64,000 nt of DNA from an uncultured Sphingomonadaceae bacterium (GTDB lineage Bacteria; Pseudomonadota; Alphaproteobacteria; Sphingomonadales; Sphingomonadaceae), in NCBI GenBank assembly GCA_947497315.1, contig CANMFX010000002.1, positions 744,001 through 808,000 of the forward strand, written 5' to 3'. Shown here piece by piece: positions 8,534-17,675 of the stretch. Under the pieces are notes generated by a model. That model ran no database searches, was not told the DNA's origin, and saw only the letters and a program-made list of their open reading frames with translations. The translations under genes and the position numbers were made by a program. Within the stretch, counting starts at the first letter, position 1; the number at the start of each line of letters is the position of its first letter.

Positions 8534-9190
8534 TTGAACATTGAGATTCAGCCCAAGAAAAAACCCGGCCGCCCACATGGTAGCTTTGCGCAAAACACGA
8601 AGAAGCGGTTGTTGGAAGCTGCAACGAAGCAATTTGGCGAGCGGGACTTTGCTGAAGTCAGCATGACTATGATTGCCGAAGAAGCTGGTTTGACCGGCGC
8701 TGCGATTTACAATTACTACGATTCCAAAGACGCGTTGTTTTTGGATGCAGTGTCACTTTACATCGAACAGAATACGAAAATTCTAACGGCGGCATCACTT
8801 GTTTCTGGTAACTGGAAAGACCGTCTGAATAATGTACTCGAGGCAGTTAAGACTATCTACAAGGATGGAACCCAGAATCAGCTTCTAACCAGTACTACGC
8901 AGCTGAAAATCGCGAGGGAGCCAGAGAAATTTGAACAAATTTTGGAATTGCGGAAAGTTTACAGCAAGATTTTCCAAGGCATTGTTGCAGATGCCATTCA
9001 ATGCCAAGATCTTCCAAATGACACAGACAATGAGATCATGGGAGATCTGCTTATGGCGCTCACAACGAACGGGATAGGTGCGGTGGTCGTCCATCGAACC
9101 TCAAACGAAGACATTGATGCCGTCATAGATAGTTTTCGCATGTTGATTGGTATAAAAAATCCAGACCCCGACACGGACAAGCCGCTTTAG
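8534..9190 (+). CDS. TetR/AcrR family transcriptional regulator
   Basis: A 218-residue regulator that starts with TTG, preceded by AAGGAT, 42 bases after the DUF3604 stop. Residues about 20-70 form the TetR helix-turn-helix: KRLLEAATKQFGERDFAEVSMTMIAEEAGLTGAAIYNYYDSKDALF, with the usual AGLTxxxIYxYYxSKxALF pattern. The C-terminal two-thirds is the variable ligand-binding part. The sequence is Lys/Asn-richer than its neighbours. It is probably cotranscribed with the DUF3604 gene and may repress it and the divergent receptor through the palindrome at 6581-6601. Confidence 0.9.
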   Translation: MNIEIQPKKKPGRPHGSFAQNTKKRLLEAATKQFGERDFAEVSMTMIAEEAGLTGAAIYNYYDSKDALFLDAVSLYIEQNTKILTAASLVSGNWKDRLNNVLEAVKTIYKDGTQNQLLTSTTQLKIAREPEKFEQILELRKVYSKIFQGIVADAIQCQDLPNDTDNEIMGDLLMALTTNGIGAVVVHRTSNEDIDAVIDSFRMLIGIKNPDPDTDKPL

Positions 9191-9226
9191 GGCAACCGAT
9201 CCATTGAAAAGCAGCATCGGTTGCCC
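9190..9226. other. Stable hairpin just after the TetR gene
   Basis: Perfect 11-base arms GGGCAACCGAT and ATCGGTTGCCC separated by 15 bases, beginning in the tetR stop codon. It lacks a T tract on either strand (an A run follows on the plus strand), so it is not a classical intrinsic terminator, although it may protect or end the message. Confidence 0.5.
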
Positions 9227-9298
9227 AAAAATCTTCTTTGGTCAGTAGATTGATTGAATTCCAACGTCTGCTTTTGCGCGTAAAACTTCGACCCCGCC

Positions 9299-10564
9299 TC
9301 ACTTAATGAACTTAAACATATGCCCACCAATTTTGCGCATCTGGATTTCTTCCGATCCTTCGGTAATCCGGTAGCGACGATGGTGGCGGTAGATATGTTC
9401 GAACGGTTTGTGGCGGGAGTAACCCATGCCGCCATGGACCTGCATCGCGCGGTCGGCGGCGTCGCAGCACAGGCGGTTGGCGCGGTAGTTACACATGGAC
9501 ACCTGCGCGGAGAGATATTTCGCCACGTCGACCTTGGCCATACCGTCCATCTGGGCGGCGGTTTTATAGATTAGCTGGCGCAACATGGCAGCTTCAGTGT
9601 GAAGCTCCACTAGCGGAAACTGAATCGCCTGATTGACCGACAGTGGCTTGCCAAAGGGTTTGCGCTCTCCGGCATATTTGACCGATTCATCGATGCAATA
9701 TTGCGCGGCGCCCAGTGACGAGGCGGCTTGCCGTATGCGGTTTTCATGGACGAAATGCTGCGCGGCAGCGAGACCCATGTCGAGGTCACCCAATATCTGG
9801 TCCGCCGGTATCCATACGTTGTTAAAGCTGCACTTGGGATGATCGGTGGGCATGTTGAATGTCCACATATATTCGCCAACCTCGAAGCCCTCCGCGTCGG
9901 TGGGGACCAGAAAACAGCCAATGCCCTGCGCATCGCCATCCTTGCCGCGATGGCGGGCAAAGGTCATCACATGGGTGGCCACATGCAGGCCGGTGGTCCA
10001 CATCTTGTTGCCGTTGATCAACCAGCCATCGACGCCGTCGCGCTGCTCAGGAACAGCGGTGGTGTCCATCCATGTCGCATCAGAACCGTGATCCTCTTCG
10101 GTAAGGCCAAAGCACCATTTCATTTCGCCTTTCAGCATCGCAGGAATGCATTCCTGTTTCTGTTTCTCTGTACCGAAGTCGCGCACCATGAGGGGTTGGA
10201 CGAGATTGCCGACGATGGAACTTTCATTCTGCAGATCGTTATGCAGACCTAGCCCCTTGTGCGCTAGATGTTCACGGATGCGGGCCATACCGAGGTTGGA
10301 GCCGTCCTGTCCGCCAAAGTCTTTCGGTAACGCATAGCGGAAATGACCCGCAGCGTCGGCGGTGCGGCGCATCTCGTCGAGCAGCTCTTCCCATTCCTTG
10401 CTCGGCAGGCCGTGATTGTCCCAGTCGGTGCGGCTGTCTTCCCGGCGGTGATCGAAAAAGCGGATATTGTCGTTGCGCTGCTCAATCGGCTTGATTTCAG
10501 CTTCGATAAAATCGTCGAGAACGGTGAGATAATCTTCGATGTCCTGGGGAATTTCAAAACTCAT
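9299..10564 (-). CDS. Acyl-CoA dehydrogenase family protein
   Basis: Flavin-dependent acyl-CoA dehydrogenase, 421 residues from the ATG at 10564, whose GGAAG site lies inside the end of the preceding gene. Family signatures are WCFGLTEEDHGSDATWMDTTA (the substrate/FAD-contacting loop) and, near the C-terminus, CCDAADRAMQVHGGMGYSRHKPFEHIYRHHRRYRITEGSEEIQ. It resembles the large acyl-CoA dehydrogenases that sit beside a phosphotransferase-like gene, as here. The previous gene ends 1 base before its start region, indicating translational coupling. The acyl substrate is not predictable. Confidence 0.93.
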   Translation of the reverse strand: MSFEIPQDIEDYLTVLDDFIEAEIKPIEQRNDNIRFFDHRREDSRTDWDNHGLPSKEWEELLDEMRRTADAAGHFRYALPKDFGGQDGSNLGMARIREHLAHKGLGLHNDLQNESSIVGNLVQPLMVRDFGTEKQKQECIPAMLKGEMKWCFGLTEEDHGSDATWMDTTAVPEQRDGVDGWLINGNKMWTTGLHVATHVMTFARHRGKDGDAQGIGCFLVPTDAEGFEVGEYMWTFNMPTDHPKCSFNNVWIPADQILGDLDMGLAAAQHFVHENRIRQAASSLGAAQYCIDESVKYAGERKPFGKPLSVNQAIQFPLVELHTEAAMLRQLIYKTAAQMDGMAKVDVAKYLSAQVSMCNYRANRLCCDAADRAMQVHGGMGYSRHKPFEHIYRHHRRYRITEGSEEIQMRKIGGHMFKFIK

Positions 10565-10565
10565 A

Positions 10566-11975
10566 TCATGGCTTCCATTTGTTGAGGGCGACGGCAAGAC
10601 CGGCATATTTGGGCTGGTCGATAGACAGGCGCTCCAGTGCGGATAGCCTGAGATGATCCCACAGACCCGAATGATCTGCGTCTATGCTTCCTTCTGATAG
10701 GGCGGCACAAAGCTGTCCATGATCAAATCCAATAGCTTTCAACCGTTCATCTGAAGCAGCCCGGAAAGCGGGACCAAAGCTCGCCTGCCGCTGCGCAACG
10801 CCCAGCGCATTGCCGGCCACTCTGGATTGAAACCGGTCATGGCCTTTGAGGTCAGGTTGAACCGTTTCCATGTTCCATTCGCCCAGAGCCGTGAGCAGTT
10901 CACCATAGCTGGTTTCGCCCTTGGCATCCTGGGCTTCGGGGATTTTCCAATCAAGCGAAGTACAGATATCTTGAGGTAGAATCTCTTCAAATAGCAAGGC
11001 CAGATCAATTTCGACTTCTGACACTCTGCGGCCAATGACCGTGCGCTCCAAAGAACGATCCCCATGGCTGCGCCAAATTTCTCCCATCACCAGACAGGCC
11101 ACGCCCCACCAGACAGTGGAATAGATCAACCAGAAGCGGAACCGGTCTGGATCAACGGTTTCGCCGCTGTGCCGGGCATATGCAGCGAGAAATGCTTCTG
11201 CACTGTCAAAACCGCCCGCGACTTTCTCATAATGACCGAAGCGCCAGCTGGGCGTGCAGAGATAGGCCAAATCCTGAACCGGATCACCCAATCGCGCTAA
11301 TTCCCAATCCAGCACTGCTGACACACCAGATGGTGCGATCATCAGATTGCCCATACGAAAGTCGCCATGCACCAGCTTTTTGGCCGGGCTATCCGTACTA
11401 TCCGGAGCGTTTTGTTTCAGCCAGTGAAAGGCATATTCATAGATCGGGATCGCTCCGCCAATCTCGTCATATTTGTCTTTCTGCAAAGCGATGAGTTCCA
11501 GCGGTGAATAATATTCCAGACGGTCCGCCAGCTCTTTGGGGTCCATATTGTGGATATTCCAGAGCTCTGCCGCGCACTGGTCGGTCAATTTGCTTTCGGC
11601 CTCTGCAAATTCCGGATTGCCGAGAATCTTGTGGGGCAGGGTCTCACCATCTGCCTTGTCCATCACAAAGCCTTCGCCAAGATCATCTTCCGGCGACAGG
11701 CGCGCCCGAACGGTTGGTGCGGTGACGCCCGATTGCACCGCAAGATCAATCACGTCGGCTTGGATCGCCAGCGATATACCCCGCAAGCCTTCGTCGTCCG
11801 GCGAAATTCCAGCAGGCAAGCGGCGTAGAACAAATTCCTCCCCTGCATAAACAAAGGCCCAGCTTTCCATGCTGGCGCCGCCTGAAAGCCGTTTGAGCGC
11901 GGAAACTGAACCGTTGGAACCCAATGCCCTAGCGCAAAAAACAGTCAGTTTTTCTTCGGAAAGCTTATTTTCCAT
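10566..11975 (-). CDS. Phosphotransferase (APH family) with C-terminal DUF6285 domain
   Basis: A 469-residue protein. The first ~330 residues form an aminoglycoside-phosphotransferase-like kinase fold with ATP-binding N-lobe (SMESWAFVYAGEEFVLRR), the catalytic loop VHGDFRMGNLMI (His-Gly-Asp...Asn) and the metal motif VLDWELARLGDP. The last ~110 residues (GELLTALGEWNMETVQPDLKG... and beyond) match the DUF6285 pattern, a fusion seen in acyl-CoA-dehydrogenase-linked kinases. Such kinases are thought to phosphorylate hydroxyacyl-CoA intermediates, as in mammalian ACAD10/11; that role here is inference. It is translationally coupled to the acyl-CoA dehydrogenase. Confidence 0.85.
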   Translation of the reverse strand: MENKLSEEKLTVFCARALGSNGSVSALKRLSGGASMESWAFVYAGEEFVLRRLPAGISPDDEGLRGISLAIQADVIDLAVQSGVTAPTVRARLSPEDDLGEGFVMDKADGETLPHKILGNPEFAEAESKLTDQCAAELWNIHNMDPKELADRLEYYSPLELIALQKDKYDEIGGAIPIYEYAFHWLKQNAPDSTDSPAKKLVHGDFRMGNLMIAPSGVSAVLDWELARLGDPVQDLAYLCTPSWRFGHYEKVAGGFDSAEAFLAAYARHSGETVDPDRFRFWLIYSTVWWGVACLVMGEIWRSHGDRSLERTVIGRRVSEVEIDLALLFEEILPQDICTSLDWKIPEAQDAKGETSYGELLTALGEWNMETVQPDLKGHDRFQSRVAGNALGVAQRQASFGPAFRAASDERLKAIGFDHGQLCAALSEGSIDADHSGLWDHLRLSALERLSIDQPKYAGLAVALNKWKP

Positions 11976-12117
11976 ATTGAAAGCTTAATTGGTCAATTAA
12001 AAATTGGCAATCGCTATAATGGCAGAATAGTTCCGGCGATTTACGCCGTGATACTTGCATGCGAGGTCATTCCCTCTTACCTGCGGCTACAGCAAAACAA
12101 ATCCACAAGGGGTCAGT

Positions 12118-13053
12118 ATGAGGGCGTTTATTTTTCCAGGACAGGGCAGCCAGGCCGTCGGCATGGGCAAGGCCCTTGCGGAAGCGAGCAACACGGCGCG
12201 TGAAGTTTTTCAGGAAGTCGATCATGCACTGGAGCAAAATCTGTTCCAACTGATGTGTGAAGGGCCGGAAGAAGAACTGACCCTGACGGAAAATGCGCAG
12301 CCAGCGATTATGGCCAATGCGATTGCGACCATGCGCGTGATGGAAAAAGAGGGTGGCAAGTCGCTTGCTGACCTATGCTCCTATGTTGCTGGTCATAGTC
12401 TGGGCGAATATACGGCGCTTTGTGCGGCGGGCGCATTGAACCTGACAACAACAGCAGAATTGTTGAAACTGCGCGGCCAGTCCATGCAAAAGGCTGTTCC
12501 GGTTGGTGAGGGCGGGATGGCCGCCCTGCTAGGTGCAGATATCAAAAAAGCCGCTGGTTTGGCAAAAGCCGCAGCGCAAGGTGATGTTTGCACAGTGGCA
12601 AACGACAATGATCCGACACAGGTCGTCATTTCTGGTCATATGGGGGCCATTGAGCGCGCCATATCGCTGGTAAAAGAGCATGAAATTAAACGCGGTGTAT
12701 TGCTGCCGGTATCGGCACCGTTTCACTGTTCGCTGATGCAACCCGCAGCGGAAGCAATGGAAGGAGCGTTGGCCGAAGCCAGTATATTGCCGCCCGCTGT
12801 TCCGGTTTTTGCCAATGTCACCGCGGATGCAGTGAGCGATACAGATGAAATCCGCCAGTTGCTAATTCAGCAGGTCACCGGAACGGTCCGCTGGCGGGAG
12901 TCTGTTTTGAACCTGTCCGAGGCAGGCGTAGAACAGTTTGTTGAATTTGGCGGCAAGGTACTTGGCGGTATGGTGAAACGGATCAACAAGGAAGTCCAGA
13001 CAACCAGCCTGATTTTGATGGATGATATTGAAGCTTTTCTGGCTTCGGTCTAA
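12118..13053 (+). CDS. fabD: Malonyl-CoA:ACP transacylase
   Basis: FabD, 311 residues, moves malonyl groups from CoA to acyl carrier protein. The start MRAFIFPGQGSQ at 12118 is the conserved family N-terminus, so the longer frame upstream is not used. The nucleophile motif GHSLGEY gives Ser94, with the partner GQ site at FPGQGSQ and the catalytic-site His in PVSAPFHCSLM. Length and motif order are normal. It heads fabD-fabG-(unknown)-acpP-fabF-mltG on one strand, which supplies type II fatty acid synthesis. Confidence 0.96.
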   Translation: MRAFIFPGQGSQAVGMGKALAEASNTAREVFQEVDHALEQNLFQLMCEGPEEELTLTENAQPAIMANAIATMRVMEKEGGKSLADLCSYVAGHSLGEYTALCAAGALNLTTTAELLKLRGQSMQKAVPVGEGGMAALLGADIKKAAGLAKAAAQGDVCTVANDNDPTQVVISGHMGAIERAISLVKEHEIKRGVLLPVSAPFHCSLMQPAAEAMEGALAEASILPPAVPVFANVTADAVSDTDEIRQLLIQQVTGTVRWRESVLNLSEAGVEQFVEFGGKVLGGMVKRINKEVQTTSLILMDDIEAFLASV

Positions 13054-13085
13054 ACGCGCTGCCTTTATTAAAGACAGGAACAAAA

Positions 13086-13829
13086 ATGTTTGATCTCACA
13101 GGAATGACCGCACTGGTAACTGGCGCTTCAGGCGGCATCGGATCCTCAATAGCCAAATCCCTTGCGGCGCGGGGTGCGACCATTGCTCTGTCCGGTACAC
13201 GCAAGCTGGCACTAATGGATCTAATTCCGGAACTGGAAGGGGAAGGACATGTTGTCGTTCCATGCAATCTTTCAGATGCTGATGAAGTGAATGAACTGGT
13301 TCCCCAAGTGATTGAGAAACTGGGTAAACTTGATATCCTGGTCAATAATGCCGGGATCACCCGTGACGGGCTGGTCATGCGCATGTCGGATGATGATTGG
13401 TCAGACGTACTGAATGTCAATTTGGAATCGGCTTTCCGTCTGGCCCGTGCTGCGGCGCGGCCGATGATGAAAGCCCGGCACGGCCGGATTATCTCGATAA
13501 CCTCTGTCGTTGGCGCAACCGGTAATCCCGGACAAGTCAACTATGTCGCCTCAAAGGCCGGGTTGGTGGGTATGTCCAAGGCGCTGGCGCAGGAGCTAGC
13601 TTCGCGCGGGATCACCGTAAACTGTGTTGCTCCCGGCTTCATTGCCACGCCGATGACAGAAGCCCTGACCGACGCCCAGAAAGACGATATAAACCGCAAA
13701 ATTCCGGCAGGAAAAATGGGCGCGGGCGAAGATATCGGTGCGGCTGTAACCTATCTGGCGAGCAACGAAGCTTCCTATGTCACCGGCCAGACGTTGCACG
13801 TCAACGGCGGCATGGCGATGATCAGCTAA
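13086..13829 (+). CDS. fabG: 3-oxoacyl-ACP reductase
   Basis: FabG, 247 residues, NADPH-dependent short-chain dehydrogenase. Visible are the cofactor motif TGASGGIG near residue 12, the NNAG motif (LVNNAGITRDGL), a Ser in SITSVVGATGNPGQ and the YVASKAG pair with Tyr and Lys. The C-terminus GQTLHVNGGMAMIS is typical of FabG rather than of other SDRs. It lies 32 bases after fabD, so they are probably cotranscribed. Confidence 0.96.
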   Translation: MFDLTGMTALVTGASGGIGSSIAKSLAARGATIALSGTRKLALMDLIPELEGEGHVVVPCNLSDADEVNELVPQVIEKLGKLDILVNNAGITRDGLVMRMSDDDWSDVLNVNLESAFRLARAAARPMMKARHGRIISITSVVGATGNPGQVNYVASKAGLVGMSKALAQELASRGITVNCVAPGFIATPMTEALTDAQKDDINRKIPAGKMGAGEDIGAAVTYLASNEASYVTGQTLHVNGGMAMIS

Positions 13830-13841
13830 CGGGCATTTCAG

Positions 13842-14378
13842 ATGTTCTCCACTTTATTGCTGTTGGCGGTGATCGCAAACCCCGGCCCATCTTTGCCGAC
13901 AGAGGGATTGCTGACGATCGAGTATCTCGATTGTGTGAGCAAGAAAGTCTCGACCGATCAGGCGCAGGCTTATTTTGCGATGGCGCGCAAAGGGGAGGAA
14001 GTCGACGCCTTTCAATCAGCAAATAAACTAACCAAAAACTGTCAGGCCGAGCATGGCTGGACCGATATCCAGACGCGCAGCGCGTTTCGGATTTCCTTGA
14101 TGGACGGATGGTTGTTGCAAGAAGGTCTGATCGAAAAAATTCAGAATTTGGGGGATTTTAAGCCATTTCTCGACCAATATTATCGCGATAATGTGAAGCC
14201 AACGGGGCGCTATATGCTGGAAGACGTTTTTCTGTCCGGCAAAATGGATAAAGATTTGACCGAAGCAGGCTATCCGGAAGACAAGGAATTGCGTGAACTG
14301 GCCTATAATTATTGGGAATGGCGCGGCGCTCTATTCGGTATCGAGGAAGATTTTCGGAACGGTGAACTGCGACAATAG
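13842..14378 (+). CDS. Exported protein of unknown function
   Basis: A 178-residue protein not recognised. It starts MFSTLLLLAVIANPGPSLP, a short signal-peptide-like segment. The remainder is mostly helical and charged, with two Cys (LDCVSKK and TKNCQAEHGW) that could form a disulfide. It sits 12 bases after fabG and 108 bases before acpP on the same strand, inside the fatty acid gene cluster. That position suggests cotranscription but says nothing firm about function. Confidence 0.6.
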   Translation: MFSTLLLLAVIANPGPSLPTEGLLTIEYLDCVSKKVSTDQAQAYFAMARKGEEVDAFQSANKLTKNCQAEHGWTDIQTRSAFRISLMDGWLLQEGLIEKIQNLGDFKPFLDQYYRDNVKPTGRYMLEDVFLSGKMDKDLTEAGYPEDKELRELAYNYWEWRGALFGIEEDFRNGELRQ

Positions 14379-14486
14379 CCTGTAATGTTATGCATACATT
14401 CACAAAGCCGCGCTTGCCCTCTTGCAAGCGGCGCGCCATGCCACTAGGACAAAATGGAAATTAATACCAAAGAAGAAGGAACTCTC

Positions 14487-14723
14487 ATGAGTGAGACTGC
14501 AGACCGCGTAAAAAAGATTGTTGTTGAGCATCTCGGCGTTGAAGCCGACAAGGTGACCGAAGAAGCGGCATTCATCGATGATCTGGGCGCTGACAGCCTC
14601 GACATTGTTGAGCTTGTGATGGCTTTTGAAGAAGAATTCAGCGTCGAAATTCCTGACGATGCGGCTGAAAAAATCGCAACGGTCAAAGATGCGATTGATT
14701 TCATCGACAATAACAAGGGTTAA
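14487..14723 (+). CDS. acpP: Acyl carrier protein
   Basis: AcpP, 78 residues from the ATG at 14487, which has AAGAAGGAA upstream. An upstream in-frame ATG would add 11 residues and is not preferred. The phosphopantetheine site is the conserved DSLD motif ([18 protein letters not shown]), with Ser37 as the attachment residue. The protein is short and acidic, as expected. It carries the acyl chain for FabD, FabG and FabF, all encoded nearby. Confidence 0.97.
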   Translation: MSETADRVKKIVVEHLGVEADKVTEEAAFIDDLGADSLDIVELVMAFEEEFSVEIPDDAAEKIATVKDAIDFIDNNKG

Positions 14724-14790
14724 TTGATTTTGGAATGCAGCCTGATATCCGGGCTGCTATTCCGGGGCCAATGATCGCTAAATAATTACA

Positions 14791-14840
14791 AAGCGGCTCA
14801 CCGGCCTGGGAAGCATTTCCTGAACCGGTGGCCGCTTTTG
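14791..14840 (+). terminator. Hairpin with T tract between acpP and fabF
   Basis: AAGCGGCTCACCGG, an about 20-base loop, CCGGTGGCCGCTT and a short T run (TTTT). The structure lies 68 bases after the acpP stop and just 38 bases before the fabF start. It could end the abundant acpP message while allowing some read-through to fabF, a common arrangement for acpP-fabF pairs. Confidence 0.6.
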
Positions 14841-14878
14841 AATTGGGGCTTAAGCAAGCCTGAAATAAGGAGCATAAA

Positions 14879-16135
14879 ATGCGTCGTGTTGTAGTGACCG
14901 GACTGGGTTTGGTAACGCCTCTTGGCGGAGATGTCGAAACAAGCTGGGGCAACATAATTGCTTCAAAATCCGGTGCCGGGAAAATTACACGTTTTGATGC
15001 TTCTGACCAGAAATGTCATATCGCCTGTGAAGTCAAACCGGCTGATCATGAATATGGTTTTGATCCCAATTTGCGTGTCGACCACAAGGTCCAACGTCAG
15101 GTTGATCCTTTCATTGTTTATGGCATTGATGCCGCAGGACAGGCGATGGAAGATGCCGGCCTGACCGACATGAGCGATGAGGAAAAACTGCGGACCGGCT
15201 GTTCGATTGGCTCCGGTATCGGCGGTTTACCCGGTATTGAAAAAGAATCACTGGTTCTCAATGAACGTGGTCCGGGCCGGGTGAGTCCGCATTTTGTTCA
15301 CGGGCGGCTGATCAACCTGATCTCTGGACAGGTTTCGATCAAATATGGCTTGATGGGACCCAATCATGCGGTTGTGACGGCCTGTTCCACCGGTGCGCAC
15401 AGCATTGGTGATGCAGCGCGCATGATTGCATTGGATGATGCGGATGTCATGCTGGCAGGCGGTGCCGAGGCCACCATTTGTCCGATTGGTATTGCAGGCT
15501 TCGCACAAGCCAAGGCGCTGTCGACCAAGCGGAATGATGACCCGACCGCTGCTTCAAGGCCTTATGACAAAGACCGCGACGGCTTTGTGATGGGTGAGGG
15601 CGCGGGCGTTGTTGTTCTGGAAGAATATGAACGGGCCAAGGCGCGCGGCGCGAATATCTATGCCGAAGTGGTCGGCTATGGCTTGTCCGGCGACGCGCAT
15701 CATGTAACCGCGCCGCATCCTGATGGTGTGGGTGCCTATCGCTCGATGGAAATGGCGCTGAAACGTTCTGGCCTGACCACGGCGGATATTGACTATGTCA
15801 ATGCGCACGGCACCTCGACCATGGCGGATGTGCTGGAACTGGCAGCAGTCCGCCGCCTGTTCGGCGATGACATCGCGACCATGTCGATGAGCTCGACCAA
15901 GTCGGCCATCGGCCATCTGCTGGGCGGTGCTGGTGCGGTGGAGGCGATATTTTCGATTCTGGCGCTGCGTGACCAAACTGTACCACCGACGTTGAATTTG
16001 GATGATCCGGAAGACAGTTGCGAAGGCGTGGATCTGGTGCCGCATGTGGCCAGAAAACGGGAAGTGAAGGCCGTGCTCAGCAACAGCTTCGGCTTTGGCG
16101 GAACCAATGCCAGCGTCATTATGAAGGCGGTATAG
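14879..16135 (+). CDS. fabF: Beta-ketoacyl-ACP synthase II
   Basis: FabF, 418 residues, condenses malonyl-ACP with acyl-ACP. The Cys-His-His triad is seen: TACSTGAHS with Cys169, VNAHGTST with the first His, and SAIGHLLGGAGAVEA with the second. Start MRRVVVTGLGLVTPLGG is the family norm. It is followed 7 bases later by mltG, and a terminator-like hairpin separates it from acpP. Confidence 0.97.
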   Translation: MRRVVVTGLGLVTPLGGDVETSWGNIIASKSGAGKITRFDASDQKCHIACEVKPADHEYGFDPNLRVDHKVQRQVDPFIVYGIDAAGQAMEDAGLTDMSDEEKLRTGCSIGSGIGGLPGIEKESLVLNERGPGRVSPHFVHGRLINLISGQVSIKYGLMGPNHAVVTACSTGAHSIGDAARMIALDDADVMLAGGAEATICPIGIAGFAQAKALSTKRNDDPTAASRPYDKDRDGFVMGEGAGVVVLEEYERAKARGANIYAEVVGYGLSGDAHHVTAPHPDGVGAYRSMEMALKRSGLTTADIDYVNAHGTSTMADVLELAAVRRLFGDDIATMSMSSTKSAIGHLLGGAGAVEAIFSILALRDQTVPPTLNLDDPEDSCEGVDLVPHVARKREVKAVLSNSFGFGGTNASVIMKAV

Positions 16136-16142
16136 CGCCACT

Positions 16143-17114
16143 ATGCGGCGCTTCGGTTGCCTCATCCTTGTTATCGCCACGGTCATTATCGGCCTTGTGG
16201 CAGGCAATTTCATCTATGGCTGGACCGCCTCCGGACCGCTGGAGCAGGAACGGACATTTATTGTTCAATCAGGTTCCAGCCTCGGCATGGCGGCCAGGGC
16301 GCTTGAGGAAGATGGCGTCATCAAGTCTGCCGATGCCTTTCTGAATCGCGCCAAGATTTTCGGCGGGTCAGAACCGATTAAGGCAGGCGAGTTTGTCATT
16401 CCTGCCGGGGCAAGCAATGCCACGATATTGGGCATATTGCAGGGCGGGAAAACCGTACAGCGGCTCATCACGATACCGGAAGGTACACCCTCGATTATCG
16501 TGCATGAAAAACTGATGGCGGAAAAACTTTTGACCGGTGACATCTCGGTTCCCGAAGAAGGGTCGCTCTTGCCAGACAGTTATAGCTTTGAACGCGGTGA
16601 GAGCCGTGCAGCGGTCGTCGCGCGCATGCAAAAGGCGATGAAGGATACGATTGCCGAACTATGGCCCAAAAAAACCGCAGCCAGTGTGGTCAAGACACCT
16701 GAAGAAGCCGTCATCCTTGCAGCAATTGTCGAGAAGGAAACAGCTCTGGCCCGCGAACGCAGGACGGTTGCGGCAGTCTATAGCAACCGGATCAACCGCA
16801 ATATGATGTTGCAGGCCGATCCGACGATCATCTATCCGATCACGAAGGGCAAGCCGCTGGGACGGCGCATAAGACAGTCCGAAATTGCCGCGGTGAATGA
16901 CTATAATACCTATTCCATGGTTGGCTTGCCCAAGGGGCCGATTGCCAATCCGGGGCGTGCATCAATTGAAGCGGTACTGAATCCGGCGGACAGCGATTAT
17001 CTGTTCTTTGTGGCTGACGGCAAAGGCGGGCATGTTTTTGCCAGAACGCTGGCCGAGCATAACGCCAATGTCGAAAAATGGTTCGCCATCCGCCGTGAGC
17101 GGGGTGAGATGTAG
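16143..17114 (+). CDS. mltG: Endolytic murein transglycosylase
   Basis: MltG (YceG), 323 residues, an inner-membrane lytic transglycosylase that ends peptidoglycan strands. One N-terminal membrane segment (FGCLILVIATVIIGLVAG) precedes the periplasmic LysM-like and catalytic domains. The catalytic Glu lies in VILAAIVEKETAL, and the family motif ADPTIIYPI and YNTYSMVGLPKGPIANPG are present. fabF-mltG adjacency is common in alphaproteobacteria, linking lipid and wall synthesis genes. Confidence 0.95.
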   Translation: MRRFGCLILVIATVIIGLVAGNFIYGWTASGPLEQERTFIVQSGSSLGMAARALEEDGVIKSADAFLNRAKIFGGSEPIKAGEFVIPAGASNATILGILQGGKTVQRLITIPEGTPSIIVHEKLMAEKLLTGDISVPEEGSLLPDSYSFERGESRAAVVARMQKAMKDTIAELWPKKTAASVVKTPEEAVILAAIVEKETALARERRTVAAVYSNRINRNMMLQADPTIIYPITKGKPLGRRIRQSEIAAVNDYNTYSMVGLPKGPIANPGRASIEAVLNPADSDYLFFVADGKGGHVFARTLAEHNANVEKWFAIRRERGEM

Positions 17115-17135
17115 TACGCCTATGGCAAAAATCTT

Positions 17136-17561
17136 GTGATTAGTGGCTTGATGGCGTCGATGCTGGCTGTCTCCGTTCCGCAATCGTCCGAAAAGGCCGA
17201 AGAAGTAGAGCATCACAAAGCGCAAACCGCCCCTGATAAGCAAGATATCGAGGCGTCACAAAAAATGTTGGGACGCTATTACCTGCGCGGCTTGATGGAA
17301 ACCGCATCGGGCCTTCAATTGTCAGAGGATGGCCGCTTCCAATGGTATTTGATCGTCGGTGGGCTAGACATTTTGTCCGGTGGCAGCTGGAGTCTTCAGG
17401 GTGAACAGGTAACGCTGATATTTGATCCGCCCAAAGAAGGCGCGCGCTATGACCCCATCGGGACGGTTATGATGAGGATCGATGGTGAAAACCTTATACC
17501 ATCCAGTGATTTTGGCGGCGGTACCTTTGTAAAGGCCAAGCCCCGATCGGACAGGAAATGA
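17136..17561 (+). CDS. Small protein of unknown function (possibly exported)
   Basis: A 141-residue frame with a GTG start at 17136; ATG codons at residues 6 and 9 are alternatives. The N-terminus (MISGLMASMLAVSV) is short and weakly hydrophobic, so export is uncertain. The body has a beta-rich, lipocalin-like pattern: SGLQLSEDGRFQWYLIVGG, GGSWSLQGEQVTLIF, GTVMMRIDGENL. No family was recognised. A mini-frame ATG at 17122 is out of frame and ends after five codons, overlapping this start. It follows mltG by 21 bases. Confidence 0.55.
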   Translation: MISGLMASMLAVSVPQSSEKAEEVEHHKAQTAPDKQDIEASQKMLGRYYLRGLMETASGLQLSEDGRFQWYLIVGGLDILSGGSWSLQGEQVTLIFDPPKEGARYDPIGTVMMRIDGENLIPSSDFGGGTFVKAKPRSDRK

Positions 17562-17675
17562 GCACCGGATTTCTTTCAGATTGCACCAGGGTTTGCGATT
17601 AGCCACAAAAGTGCAGATTTTTGGGTTATGTTCAGGGCCACTATTCAAGAGCAACCTACGTAACAGGGGCCGGTC

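Noticed and set aside
14407-14433. GCCGCGCTTGC/GCAAGCGGCGC hairpin before acpP
   Set aside because: A strong stem, but with no T tract and no consistent gene end; kept out as a terminator.
15554-16213. Long minus-strand frame across fabF
   Set aside because: Antisense shadow of fabF, whose catalytic motifs are intact in the plus frame.
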